DNA of 64,000 nt from Monodelphis domestica (taxonomy: Eukaryota > Chordata > Mammalia > Didelphimorphia > Didelphidae), in the NCBI RefSeq assembly GCF_027887165.1, contig NC_077229.1, positions 206,845,753 to 206,909,752 of the forward strand. Reading direction: 5' to 3'. Position 1 is the stretch's first letter; each line of letters opens with the position of its first letter. Shown here in pieces: positions 11,538-22,118 of the stretch. Below the pieces are notes generated by a model that was given only the letters and a program-made list of their open reading frames with translations, ran no database searches and was not told the origin of the DNA. The position numbers and the translations under genes were made by a program.

Positions 11538-13028
11538 GAAGAGGTGGAGTCAAGATGGTGGACTAGAAGGAGCAGAAGTTCAGACCTCTGAATACCCTTC
11601 CTAACTGATCACAAACTGAATGTTCCTAGAGGACTGAAAAATAAACTTAACAACAAGACAGATCCAAGGAACCCTCCTGCTGGACTTAATTGAAAAGGTA
11701 TGCCCCCCGAAAAGCCAGAATCCAAGAACACTTTGGTTTAAGGGGAAGACAGAAGGAAGGTCCCAGGACCTATCCCCCATCCTACCCAGAGTGCTGAGAC
11801 TCCAGCAGTATCAGGAACATCTGGGAGGGCAAAGGTGTTGGTCTGGAGGGCATACCTTATGAGCAGGGCAGTGCCAAGTTCAGAGCGTCCAACACAGATG
11901 GCGGGGAAGGAGCTAGAGAGGGAGCATAGACCTGGCAGCCTGGCCAGAGCTGTGGAGATCCTCCATATTTGCTCCAGCCTTCCAGGAAGTTTTGGACTCA
12001 GAGAATACCCCTCACAACTAAGCTGAACTTAATCCCATCAAAAGTCTCCAGAACTCAGGGATGCCCAGGCTCCTCACCCATCCTCATTGACTGCTGGACT
12101 TTAATCCAATCAAAAGCCTCCAGAGGACAGGGAAGCTCAAACCCCCAACAACCCTCCACCAGAGACTACACTGAGAGATATCCTGTTAAAGCTCCAAGAG
12201 GGGAGACTGACAGAAGCCCCCAAAACCAAAAAAAAAAATGAGAGGAGCAAGAGCACAGACAAATACAAGGATTAAAGAAGGGGTGAATTTGAGCAAACAA
12301 CAGAAAAAGAAAGAAACTAAAATAGACAGCTTCTACTCAGTAAATGGAACAGAGGGGGAGAGATCAGCAACCAATAAATCAGAAATCCCAGCGAATTGGA
12401 TACAGGCTGTGGAAGAACTCAAAACAAAGTTAAGAGATGCTGAAGACAATTGGGAAAAGAACTTAAAAATTAAGATAAGTCATCTGGAAACAGAGGCACT
12501 TGAACTAAAATGAGAAAAAAGTGTCTTGAAAGCCAAAATCAACCAGCTGGAAAATGAGGCAAAGGAGATGAAAGATGAGGCAAAGGAGATGAAAGATGAG
12601 GTAAAGAGGAGGAAAGGTGACCTTCAAAGAAAATCAGACCAGAAGGAAAAGGATGACCAAAAAGCCAGGGATGAAATCCAGTCTTTAAGAACCAGAATAC
12701 AACAACTGGAATTAAGTGCCTCACAAGGCAGCAGGACATTATAAAACAAAACAAAACGAATGAAAAAAATTGAGGAAAATATGAAGCATTTCATTCACCA
12801 AACAGACGATTTAGAAAATTGTTCGAGAAGAGACAATTTAAGAATCATTGGTCTACCAGAAAACCATAACAAAAGAAAAAACCTGGACATAATACTACAG
12901 GAAATTATTCAGGAAAACTGGCCCGATATCCTGGAAAAAGAGGGGAAAGTGGAGATTGAAAGAATCCACAGATCACTTTCTGTATTTAATCTCCAACTGA
13001 CAACACCCAGGAATGTTATAGCCAAATT
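11538..13028 (+). mobile_element. L1 5' UTR and partial ORF1, without a 3' end
   Basis: The element starts with GAAGAGGTGGAGTCAAGATG, the standard L1 5' start. A 5' UTR of about 700 bp follows, then ORF1 from the ATG at 12238. ORF1 shows an N-terminal basic part, a coiled coil (12526-12744, with K-A-K-I-N-Q-L-E-N-E and repeated E-M-K-D-E heptads) and the RNA-binding part (N-C-S-R-R-D-N-L-R-I-I-G-L-P-E). All lie in one frame interrupted by stops at 12511-12513 and 12742-12744. The L1 sequence ends at about 13028, at the A-K-F codons of ORF1. ORF2, the 3' UTR and a poly(A) tail are absent, yet an 18-bp duplication flanks it. The host site is retroviral gag, whose minus-strand sequence resumes on both sides. 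Confidence 0.9.
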
Positions 13029-13044
13029 CAGAAGAAGGATCAGG
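13027..13044 (+). repeat. Target-site duplication, 3' copy
   Basis: A perfect second copy of the 18-bp word at 11520-11537. The first four bases (TTCA) could also belong to L1 ORF1, so the true duplication is 14-18 bp. Confidence 0.9.
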
Positions 13045-13584
13045 AGAAGTAAGTTCAGTCAAGAGTTGTAGAGCACTAGAGAGGTAGTACTGCAGCTGGG
13101 ATATAGGAAAGGGATGTTCCATCTCTATTTTGGGGAAAGGATTTTCCTCTCTTAGTGGTTCAGGAACAGGCTTGTAAAAATCAGACCTTTTTTGGTTTGG
13201 GTCAGTATTTGTCATTTGACCATGTAAGAAGTATTTGAAATTGTCCAATTGAATTTGTGTGTCCGCTTGCATTTCAGCTTTAATTTTTCATATGGTAGCA
13301 TTTCTTGTCACAATTTTTAGGAGTAGAAAAATAAAAATACCTAAGAACATAAGGAATAGGAGGCATTCTGAAACCCTTAAGGTTCCTATTTGTGTAAAAA
13401 CCAGAAAATTTTCATGTAGAGTAGCATCCATTTTTATTTATTATGTATAAATATTATTTGTTAAATAATTGTTTATTATTCTGGATTTTTTCTGATTGTT
13501 TTGTTTGTTTTGTTATGATTCTAGTGCTACTATTTTGGCTTTTTCTGCTATCACGATTGCTACTCCTGCTTTTTTTACTTTAGA

Positions 13585-13916
13585 AGTATAAAAAATAGAC
13601 ACGAATCCAGGACTTAAATCCCCACAAGCCCGTGCTCCACTTCTCCAAAATGCTTTGTAATCTCACTGAATTCTCAGGTGGTCCAAGATCGAGACGGGAT
13701 TTAACCTGATTGCAAAGGCTTTTGTGGTCTCTTTTGGACTTCTGTTTTGGAGCAGACGCGGCTCTTCCATGATTGAGATTATCTTGTCTAGGCCTCTCTG
13801 GCCTAGGCATGTTTCTTTAATCCTTAACTTTTAATAAACCTCTAAAAAATAATACTCCTTGCAGAGAGAAACTAATTTCTACCTGCCTCAGTCTCCCCTA
13901 ATTTTAATCTTTACAG
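13585..13916 (-). mobile_element. Partial retroviral LTR inside L1 ORF2
   Basis: The minus strand starts TGTAAAGATTAAAATTAGG at 13916 and continues through GAGACTGAGGCAGGTAG and AAAGCATTTTGGAGAAG, an LTR-type 5' portion. It splits the L1 endonuclease region. GATGTATAA on the right and GAAGTATAA on the left may be a diverged target duplication. No gag or pol accompanies it. Confidence 0.55.
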
Positions 13917-14499
13917 ATGTATAATATATTCTGCTCCAACCTTTTACCTTTAATCTGTGTGTGTCACCCTGCATAAAATGTGTTTCTTATAAACAACATA
14001 TAGTAAGATTCTAGTTTTTAATCCACTCTACTATCCACTTCAGTTTAATGGGTGAGTTCACCCCATTTACATTAAGTATTATGATTACTAATGGTATATT
14101 GCCCTCCATCTTATTATCCCCTTTACATTCTGCTCTATTTCCTTTCACTCTATTCCTTCTCACTAGTATTTTGCTTTGTGTCAACCCTCCCAGTTTCCCC
14201 TCCCTTCTCTTACCCCTCCCCACTTCCCTCGCCTTATTCTTCTTCTACTTCTCTGTAGGGTAAGATAGAATTCTATACCCCACTGTGTATACTCATTTTT
14301 CCCTCTCTGAGCCAGTTACAAACAGAGTAAATTTTAAGCATTGACTATCACTACTCTCATTCTCTCCTCTCTGTATTGATTTTTCTCACCTATTTATGTT
14401 ATATAATTTACCCCATTCTATGTCTCCCTTCCCTTTCCTCTCAGTGCAACCCTGTCTTTCAGCCCTTGTTTGATTTTTTAGTAATGTGAATATTTTTTT

Positions 14500-14697
14500 A
14501 AACCCTTACCTTCCATCTTGGAATTAATACTGTGTATTGGTTCCAAGGCAGAAAAATGGTAAGGGTTAGGCAATGGAGGTTAAGTGACTTGCCTAGGGTT
14601 ACACAGCTGGGAAGTGTCTGAGACCAGATTTGAACCTAGGACCTCTCGTCTCTAAGGCTGACTCTCAATCCACTAAGCATCCAGCTGCCCCCCACTG
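14500..14697 (-). mobile_element. SINE-B
   Basis: Reversed, full-length. Landmarks are AATACTGTGTATTGGTTCC, AATGGAGGTTAAGTGACTTG, CACAGCTGGGAAGTGTCTGA and the head CCACTAAGCATCCAGCTGCC. It is well preserved. Confidence 0.9.
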
Positions 14698-16799
14698 ATT
14701 TTTTACATGTTATTCATATGCATACACATATCATATATACATATCATTCTACATAATCACATTTATTATCATATCATCATATAAATCATATAATCATAAT
14801 TAGCTTACTTTTTCACCCTCTTTCTGAGTAAATTCCTTCTATATTTTTTACTTGTGAGAGTGATTTCTGAGAATTATAGAAATCCTCTTTCCATGTAGAC
14901 ATATAAACATAATAAGTTCCTTAAATTTTCTCTTCCTTATTTTCCTTTCTGGGCTTCTCTTGGTTTCATATTTGGACTTTGAATTTTTTGTTTTGGTCTG
15001 GCTTATTCCTCAGGAATGCTTGGAAATCTTCTATCTTTTTTGAATGACCATTTTTTTCTTCCAAAAGGGTATACTCAGTTTTGCTGGATAGGTGACTCTG
15101 GGTTGTAAACCCAAATCTTTAACCTTTCTGAATATCATATTCTATGTCTTCTGATCCTTTAATGTAGAAGTTACTAGGTCCTGAGTAATCCTGATAGTAA
15201 CCCCATGGTATTTGAATGGTTTATTTCTGTTTGAAGTATTTTTTTCCTTGCCTTGGTGGCTCTTGAATTTGGCTCTTGTATTCCTGGAAGTTGTCAGTTG
15301 AAGATTTCTTTCCGGAGGCAATCTGTAAATTCTTTCAATTTCAATTTTATTTCCTTGTTCAAGGATCTCTGGTCAGTTTTCTTTGATAATTTCTTATAAT
15401 GTGATCCAATATTTTTTCTTCATCATGGCTTTCAGGCAATTCAATAATTTTCATATTTTCTTTCCTAGACCTATTTTCTAGGTCAGTTTTTTTAATAAGA
15501 TATTTGACGTTTTCCTCTTTTTTTTTCCATTCCTTTGATTCTGCTTTATTGTATCTCAATTTCTCATGAAATCATTATTTTCTAAGTGGTCAATTTTGAT
15601 TTTTAAAGTCTGGTTTTCCTCTGTCAGTTTTTGGTGTCCTTTTTCAATTCGTCTATTTCTTCTTGCATCACTTTCATTTGTCTTCCCCTTTTTTCCTCTA
15701 CCTCTGGTTTTTGAAGTATTTTTTGAGGTCTTTCAGACTCTGTGTTCAATCTATAGTTTTCTTTTGGACTTTGGGTATGTTTTCTTTGCTTTTGCTGTCC
15801 CCTTCTGTGTCTCCGTGTTACTCTTTGTCTCCATAAAAATGTCTTTAGAGTTAGGTGCTTTTTGATTGTTTTTCATTTTCCCCATATAATTATAGGTAGA
15901 CACTTTTCTGGGGAGTTGGGGGACCCTCTTAAACTTTAGTCTTTTATGCTATTTTTGGCTAATTTTCTGGATTGTTACTAGTTTATCAGATGATCTGAGG
16001 GCTGAGAGCTCTGACAGTTCTCCCCCACCCCCACCCCACTGAGTCAATTGACCCTTGAGATGCTTATAATTTAAAGACTTTACTCAGGCTTGGGTATAAG
16101 CTTTTGATCTCAGTCCGAACTTAATCAGGTCAGGGGCTGATGAACTTCTAACCCCAGGCTTAGGCTTAAGTTTTTGGTCTCAAGGTATTCTTGATTCAAT
16201 CAGGCAAAGTCTTGATTACCCTGTCCTGGAGCTCTACCTTTAGTTTTGGGCAAAAATATTTTGGGGAGGCTTCCCCTGAGAACTGTGTCCTCACCCCCAA
16301 ACCATGGATTATGTCCTCACCCCAATCCCAGACTGGGATTCCTACCTTCACTCTGGACTCATGTGAATCAGCTCCCTTCAGCCCAGATTGCCTTGGACTG
16401 GGACTCTGGACTTATACTCCAGTTTGCAATTTCAAGAGGTTTTAGTAGGCTTGGGCCACTAATTGCCTGGCAGGATCTCAGGGTCTGACTTAATTTGAGA
16501 TTCAGTTCAGAACCTGAGAGAGCAGATGTGTAGTTTTCTCTTGGCTTGTTATTCACTCTCTGCTATGCCTCCTGCTAGCTCTCCTCCCCTCTCACCTCAG
16601 TTCCCCAGATGATCTCCACCTACCTTTTTGGGCTTTCCTTTTTTGAAGGTTGTTTCCCTCTGTCTCTGTTGGTTCTTTCACTCCTGTATTTTTTTGTGAC
16701 AATATTTTACTCTTGGTAAAGGATTTTTGTAGTGAAATGACCTGCTGCTGCCCTAGTTATTCCTCCATTTTAGCTCCCCACCTTTTTTTAAAAGACTCG

Positions 16800-16975
16800 A
16801 GGTAATGAAAAGAGAGTGTAGATAATTTATATATATATGTATATATATATACTAACATGCATCAAACATACATATATACTTATCAAATACAAGGTTCATA
16901 TACACTCATGACTATATGCACGTATATGTACAGATATTACATATATAAGGACATATATTTCTCTGTCTCTCTATC
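16800..16975. repeat. AT-rich microsatellite field
   Basis: Degenerate TATATG/CATACA units between the L1 5' end and the L2 relic. Confidence 0.7.
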
Positions 16976-17925
16976 TATATTCCTAATCTCTCTCCTGAGC
17001 TATAATATCCATGATCATCTGCCTGTATGACAACTTGAATTATAGGTCCCAGAGGCATCTCAAATTTAAGATGAAGCAGAACTCATTTCTTCCCCTAAAC
17101 CTCTTCTCTTCTGAACTTCTCTATTATTGTCAAGAGTACCCATCTTACAATATCTAGGTTCATGGTCTTGATATGATTTTCTATTCTTTAACACAAAATT
17201 ACTTTACATATCCAACTAGTAGCTAAATATTATTTTTTCTGTCTTTTCTGTACATCCCATATCTACTTTCAAAGTCTTCACTATAGTTCAGATTCTTACC
17301 ATATCTCCCCTCTACTATTGCAAGTCTTCCTATTTGATTCTCTGTGTCAAGTCTCCTAACTACAATTCATCTTCCACCTAATTGCTAAAGTGATTCCCTA
17401 AAGGTATGACCGTGTCACCCTACTTCCTCTACTGAATAAATTCCAGTGGCTCCCTATCATCTCTAGGAACAAATAGAAACATTTTTATTTGGTATTTAAA
17501 GCTCTTTACAACTACCTTTCCAAGGCTTTTTTATTCCCATATATGTTCTCTACTATTTAATTCTAATTTTTTCTTATAAATGTTCCTAACACAAGACATT
17601 CCCACCTTCCAATTCCTTTGTATAGGTTGTCCACATGTGTACACAGGATGTTTTTCTTTGCCTCTGATTTAGTATCCCTAGCTTTTTTTTCCAAGGACTC
17701 AGCTCAAATGCCACATCCAGGAGAACTTTCCTAGCACCGTAGCAGCTTTCCCCTCTAAAGTTACTGTCTACTTTATATGTTTTTCATATGTATCTATTTG
17801 TTTTACATGTAGTATTCTCTTAATTTTGTAAATTCCATGCATACAGAAACTATTTTTGCCTTTTACTTCAGTGTTTGGCACATAGGAAGCTCTTAATAAA
17901 TATTTGTTGACTGATTGACAGAATT
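16976..17925 (+). mobile_element. L2 LINE, 3' portion
   Basis: Forward L2 order is preserved: TCTCCTGAGCTATAATATCC, CCAGAGGCATCTCAAATTTA, AAAGTGATTCCCTAAAGG, CCAGTGGCTCCCTATCATC, GACTCAGCTCAAATGCCAC, and the end CACATAGGAAGCTCTTAATA AATATTTG. About 950 bp of old, diverged LINE2 including the 3' terminus. Confidence 0.88.
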
Positions 17926-18249
17926 TTGGAGAAGCAAATGAAAAGAGCTCATGGATGACAGCCTTATTCTTCTCAATAAAGAAGGTGATATGTCTTACAT
18001 AACTATCATTAATAACCATAAAAGCCATGATGATACTAACATTTACATAGCTCTTTAATATTCATGTGTAATGGGACTTCATATTTTAGTGAGGGGGAAA
18101 GTGGTTAATTGATTATCTTTCTTTCATTCTTCTTTAGCAATATTACATACATGGTATGTTCATAGTATGATTATACATTCAGGGAATATGAGAGAAGACA
18201 TAATACTTTCTTTCCAGTATTTTATGTTCTATTACTTCTTATTTTCCAG
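17926..18249. other. Sequence upstream of candidate exon
   Basis: No repeat recognised. The last 25 bases before 18250 form a T/C-rich splice acceptor ending TTTTCCAG. Confidence 0.45.
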
Positions 18250-18347
18250 GAAAACTGAAAATGCATCGCCTATGTATGAGTCACAAAACTGGTTTCATCA
18301 ACATTCAATCATATGAAGATTTGGTGATGAAAAAAAATTATAAAGAG
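18250..18347 (+). CDS. Candidate internal exon of an unrecognised gene
   Basis: A 98-bp segment is bounded by a strong acceptor (TACTTCTTATTTTCCAG) and a strong donor (AAAGAG|GTGAGA). One frame is open throughout: two bases complete a codon from an upstream exon, then 32 codons end exactly at the donor. The peptide begins K-L-K-M-H-R-L-C-M-S-H-K-T-G-F and ends V-M-K-K-N-Y-K-E. The other two frames hold stops. The exon ends in phase 0, the phase in which the candidate terminal exon at 27394 starts. I do not recognise the protein and see no domain in so short a piece. It is not part of a repeat I know. An ATG in the frame (18261) would also allow a first coding exon. The case rests on splice signals, openness and phase, all of which can occur by chance. 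Confidence 0.42.
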
Positions 18348-19125
18348 GTGAGAGCAAGCCTCTGTCTATCACGCAAGGGTGTCAGCCTGATTGCACATTG
18401 CCTCTTTCTTCTCCAGACTATCTGTCAGGAAAAGGCTACTTTAAGAAAGAAAAAAGGAATCTCTCTGATATTTAAGATCCTATTATATAAGAATCATACT
18501 GGTCCATTGGGCTATTTTACTTTCCAGATCTTATAAAGGTTCATACTCATCTCCAAGTTACTTAAGGCTTCACAGGATCATTTTTCTCCTCATCTTACAG
18601 AGATGGTCCTTAAGCATTAAAAATTCAGAAGGAGTCCTGGGGCCAATATAAATTTACATCCAGAGAAGAATAGGAAGAGAAGACTAGTAGGAGTTCTATG
18701 CTCAAGATATGTACATTTACAAATAGGAATGGGCAACTATGGCTAGCATTTCCCTTTAATCCCAGGTTAGCTTCTGATGTTTGTGAAATCCTCCCCTTTT
18801 CTCCCATTTCCTACAAATATTCTTGTACCATTTCATTCAGGTCTTCAAACTGAATTAGACCATTGATTTCATGGGTTAAAAAGACTCAGCACTATATTCC
18901 TTTAATACAAACCCATGGCCTCTTCAAATATTCTTGTCCCTATAATTAGCAGAATGCTGGAGATGACTAAATTAAATCATGCTCATGATGATGCTTGATA
19001 TTCATTGCTGAAAAATATTTCTGTATCTCATATAATATCCAATAACATTAAACAAAGATAAGGACAAGACTCATGATTTCAATGGTACTAGGCAGCTTTG
19101 GGAGGACTATTCCTTCTCAAATTAT
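18348..19125. other. Intron-like sequence, no element recognised
   Basis: Short frames continue past the donor at 18348 but lose coding character. I recognise no repeat family. Confidence 0.4.
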
Positions 19126-19345
19126 TTATCATACTAAGTTGAGTGACTTGCTCAGCTCATATAACCAGGATGAGAAGAACCTAGAAGTTAAGTCTCATTG
19201 CTAAGGACAGCTCCCTTTCCATGATGCTATTCATTAATAAAGAACTCATTATAAACGATAATAATTGATAAAAATTGATGATAATAATTATAACTAACAG
19301 CATTTTTAGGCTTGCAAAGTATTTCACATGTGTAAAGGGAGTTCT
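19126..19345 (-). mobile_element. CORE-SINE relics
   Basis: Reversed pieces: TTGAGTGACTTGCTCAGCTC, then GATGCTATTCATT, and farther on AACAGCATTTTTAGGCTTGC with CAAAGTATTTCACATG. Highly diverged, perhaps two fragments. Confidence 0.4.
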
Positions 19346-19960
19346 TATTCCATTCGAACCTGTATTCATGTCTCTTTTATCTGTCTCTATCCCTGCCTAC
19401 TAAGTCTCTATGTGTGCCCCTGTCACCCTCTCTCTGGCTCTTTCTGTTACATGCAAACATAAGTACACATATGCAATAATAGATACACACGTGGCTTTCA
19501 GACAGTAATGCCCCTTAGCAAATTACTCAATTTGCCTTCTCTCTTTCTATGCTGATTCTGCCCAGGAGCAATTTCATGGTTTACTGTCACGTACAATTTT
19601 ATTTCTTTTGTGTGAATTAATTGGTATAGAATCATGACTCAGCCCTTATTGAAATACGGTATTGTGAGCCTGACAGATTGGGAAAATACTGCAACTCCTA
19701 CCCTACCCAAAGCTGTCTTTCTGGTCTACTTTTCTATTATCTCTTCCATCACTTGCTGTCCGTGCTCTGAGTCTCTTTTCCCTACTTATTTGAGTTGCAT
19801 GACTAGATGTGAATAATTGTTTCTGTGAATTCCAGAGAGGAAGGTTAGGGATGAAAAAATGTTCTTGGTCCTATTACTCCACTGGAGACAAATCAGTTCA
19901 AAAGCAAAGAAATTGTTTAGTTAGGGGAAATCAAATGGAGGTCCATGGAATTCAACTTAG
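19346..19960. other. No recognised element
   Basis: Mixed-composition sequence without a repeat, exon or RNA gene that I can support. Confidence 0.4.
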
Positions 19961-19964
19961 TTGT

Positions 19965-20295
<331 letters not shown>

Positions 20296-20325
20296 CATAG
20301 AAACCAGAGTCAAAGAACTTTAGAA

Positions 20326-20596
20326 CAGAGGTATCAAAAGTATGTCCTGGTGCCTATGTGGCTAGGGGCATATGTGGCCTACAGCACTCAAAAATGAAAC
20401 CCAGATCATATTAAAATGTAGTTGGGAAATATATAATAAAAGTAAAGAAAAAGTAATAAAACATTACATTACATTTGAGACATTTGAAAACTTTAAACAT
20501 AAACATTACATTTTTAAAACAAAGTCAATATGAAGACTGCAGGGATCCTTTTGTTCAGATTAGTGACCCCATTGCTATTTGAATTTGACATCACTG
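20326..20596. mobile_element. Non-autonomous hAT-like DNA transposon
   Basis: The ends are inverted: CAGAGGTATCAAA on the left and TTTGACATCACTG on the right. The 8-bp flanks CTTTAGAA and CCTTAGAG agree at six positions and fit the hAT target type. The 271-bp interior has no coding capacity. Confidence 0.65.
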
Positions 20597-20844
20597 CCTT
20601 AGAGGTTTGCTTCTATAATGTAATAAATCACTAGTAGAGATGGACTTAGACTTGAAAGCTTCCTAAATGAGCCATTCCTTGATTGTATCTATGTACAAAA
20701 CAATGGCTTTTTTTTTTGAGAAAAAAAGTTTTAACTTAGTCCTAAACACCTGACTAGCTGTTAGTTAAAATAGGATTATCAGTAATATATATGCCAAACC
20801 AGTTGAAGGCAGAGCACCGTAGTAGATGATACGGGGAAGGGAAT

Positions 20845-20985
20845 GTGAAGACAGTGTGTTACCTTGGAATGAACATTGATCTTGAATGAACAAATTGGGG
20901 ATTCAGATCTTATAGCCTAATATGGACTAGCTATGTGAGGTTAAGTTATTGATATGTAAAATAGACATAGTAATCCTTGTACTCT
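20845..20985 (+). mobile_element. CORE-SINE relic, diverged
   Basis: ATTGGGGATTCAGATCTTAT, GACTAGCTATGTGAGGTTAA and TGTAAAATAGACATAG follow MIR order, but identity is low. Confidence 0.4.
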
Positions 20986-21069
20986 CTATCTTGCATATAT
21001 TTTGGGGGGGATTTTTTGAACCTTAAAGTAGTGTAGAAATGTCAGTTTTAAGGTAGTTATAATAGTGAT

Positions 21070-21235
21070 GGAAAAAAAAAACACAAGATCTGGAATCAGA
21101 AGAACTCAAAATCAGACTCTACTTCTTACTGTGCTATCTTAGGTCAATCACTAAATTTCTAAAAAATTTAATTATTTTACCAGTAAAATGAGGGGGATAG
21201 ATTAAATTATCTCTAAAGTCTATTCCACTTCTAAA
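21070..21235 (+). mobile_element. SINE (CORE/MIR-like)
   Basis: AGATCTGGAATCAGAAGAAC, TACTTCTTACTGTGCTATC, CAGTAAAATGAGGGGGATAG and AAGTCTATTCCACTTCTAAA give a forward SINE body. Confidence 0.65.
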
Positions 21236-21239
21236 TCTT

Positions 21240-21490
21240 ATTTTTAATTTTAAACCCATAATTTCTGTCTTAGCAATACTAAGATACTAATTACTTAGCA
21301 ATACTAAGCAATACTAAGTCTTAGCAATACTAATACTTAGCTCTAAGGCAGGAGAGCTGTTAAAGCTAGGCAATTGGAGTAAAGGGACTTGCTCAGGGTC
21401 ACAAAGCAAGGAAGCATCTGAGGTCATATTTGAACCTAGTATTGGTCTGACTCTCTGTCCATTGAATCATCTCATCTAGGTTCCCCAGCT
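21240..21490 (-). mobile_element. SINE-B with internal short duplications
   Basis: Reversed SINE-B body (GGCAATTGGAGTAAAGGGAC, GGTCACAAAGCAAGGAAGC, CCATTGAATCATCTCATC). At 21270-21340 the phrase CTTAGCAATACTAA is repeated about four times, a local tandem expansion inside the SINE. Confidence 0.65.
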
Positions 21491-21659
21491 CTAAATCTTG
21501 TGATCCTATTAATGATAGGTTTGTAGTCACCTGGGTTAAAATCCTGCTTCTGACATTATGTATCTAACTTTGGTAAATCATAATCCTAGTGAAACTCACT
21601 TGACTCACCATTAATTTTATTTAAACTACCTTCTTCATGGGCATGTAGCAATAGTATCT

Positions 21660-21922
21660 ATCAATTTATAATGTCCCTACACTTTATCAGGCACTGTATG
21701 AAATACATTACAGATATTATCTTATTTTATCTTCACAACTCAAAAAGGTAGATACTATTATCATCCCCATTTTACAGTTGAGGAAACTGAGGCAGGCAAA
21801 AGTTAAGTGACTTACCAGAGTCACTCACTTAGTAAGTGTCTGAAATCAGATTTGAACTCAGATTTTCTTGTCTTCAGACCCAGTGCTATAACCACTGAGT
21901 TATCTATCTCCAAAAGTGATTT
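21660..21922 (-). mobile_element. CORE-SINE
   Basis: Reversed and nearly complete: CAGATATTATCTTATTTTAT, CCATTTTACAGTTGAGGAAA, AGTTAAGTGACTTACCAGAG and a head with AGTGCTATAACCACTGAG. Confidence 0.85.
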
Positions 21923-21957
21923 ATTTACATAGAAATCTAATTACTTTCTAATTTCTC

Positions 21958-22118
21958 TCTTCCTTCCTTCCTTCCTTCCTTCCTTCCTTCCTTCCTTCCT
22001 TCCTTCCTTCCTTCCTTCCTTCCTTCCTTCCTTCCTTCCTTCCTTCCTTCCTTCCTTCCTTCCTTCCTTCCTTCCTTCCTTCCTTCCTTCCTTCCTTCCT
22101 TCCCTTCCTTCCTTCCTT
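21958..22118. repeat. (TTCC)n microsatellite, about 160 bp
   Basis: About 40 TTCC units with one single-base phase slip near the right end. Confidence 0.98.

Larger units (their letters stand above)
10227..13431 (-). mobile_element. Gammaretrovirus-like gag remains (fossil)
   Basis: Minus-strand gag remains of a class I (gamma-like) endogenous retrovirus, split by an L1 at 11538-13028. From the 5' side the parts are: a short hydrophobic leader frame (13288-13431), a matrix/linker part (13045-13272), and a proline-rich part (about 11296-11520). A capsid part follows (about 10860-11290) with a W-D-Y motif and D-E-T-P-S-R-F-I-H-R-L, matching the gammaretroviral capsid order. Last is a nucleocapsid part (about 10310-10610) with a C-H-F-C ... 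G-H zinc-knuckle-type core and many Asn/Arg residues. It is broken in several places besides the L1 insertion. No intact pol, env or paired LTRs are recognised. The L1 insertion shows it predates at least one L1 wave. Confidence 0.72.
13440..16790 (-). mobile_element. L1 5' half (5' UTR, ORF1, start of ORF2)
   Basis: The 5' end is near 16790 (minus strand GGTGGGGAGCTAAAATGG). The 5' UTR runs to roughly 15.9 kb. ORF1 coiled-coil and RNA-binding parts are seen around 15359-15870 (E-N-R-S-R-K-E-N-M-K-I-I-E-L-P-E). ORF2 begins near 14200, with the endonuclease start I-L-N-V-N-G-V-N-S-P-I-K at 14011-14223. A later endonuclease stretch on the far side of the inserted LTR (about 13490-13570) has K-K-A-G-V-A-I-V-I-A-E-K-A-K. 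Recognisable L1 sequence fades by about 13440. The rest of ORF2 and the 3' end are not adjacent. A SINE (14500-14697) and an LTR (13585-13916) interrupt it. Confidence 0.85.

Noticed and set aside
11835-12241. Overlapping plus-strand frames before L1 ORF1
   Set aside because: They lie in the L1 5' UTR and have no relation to ORF1 or ORF2 proteins.
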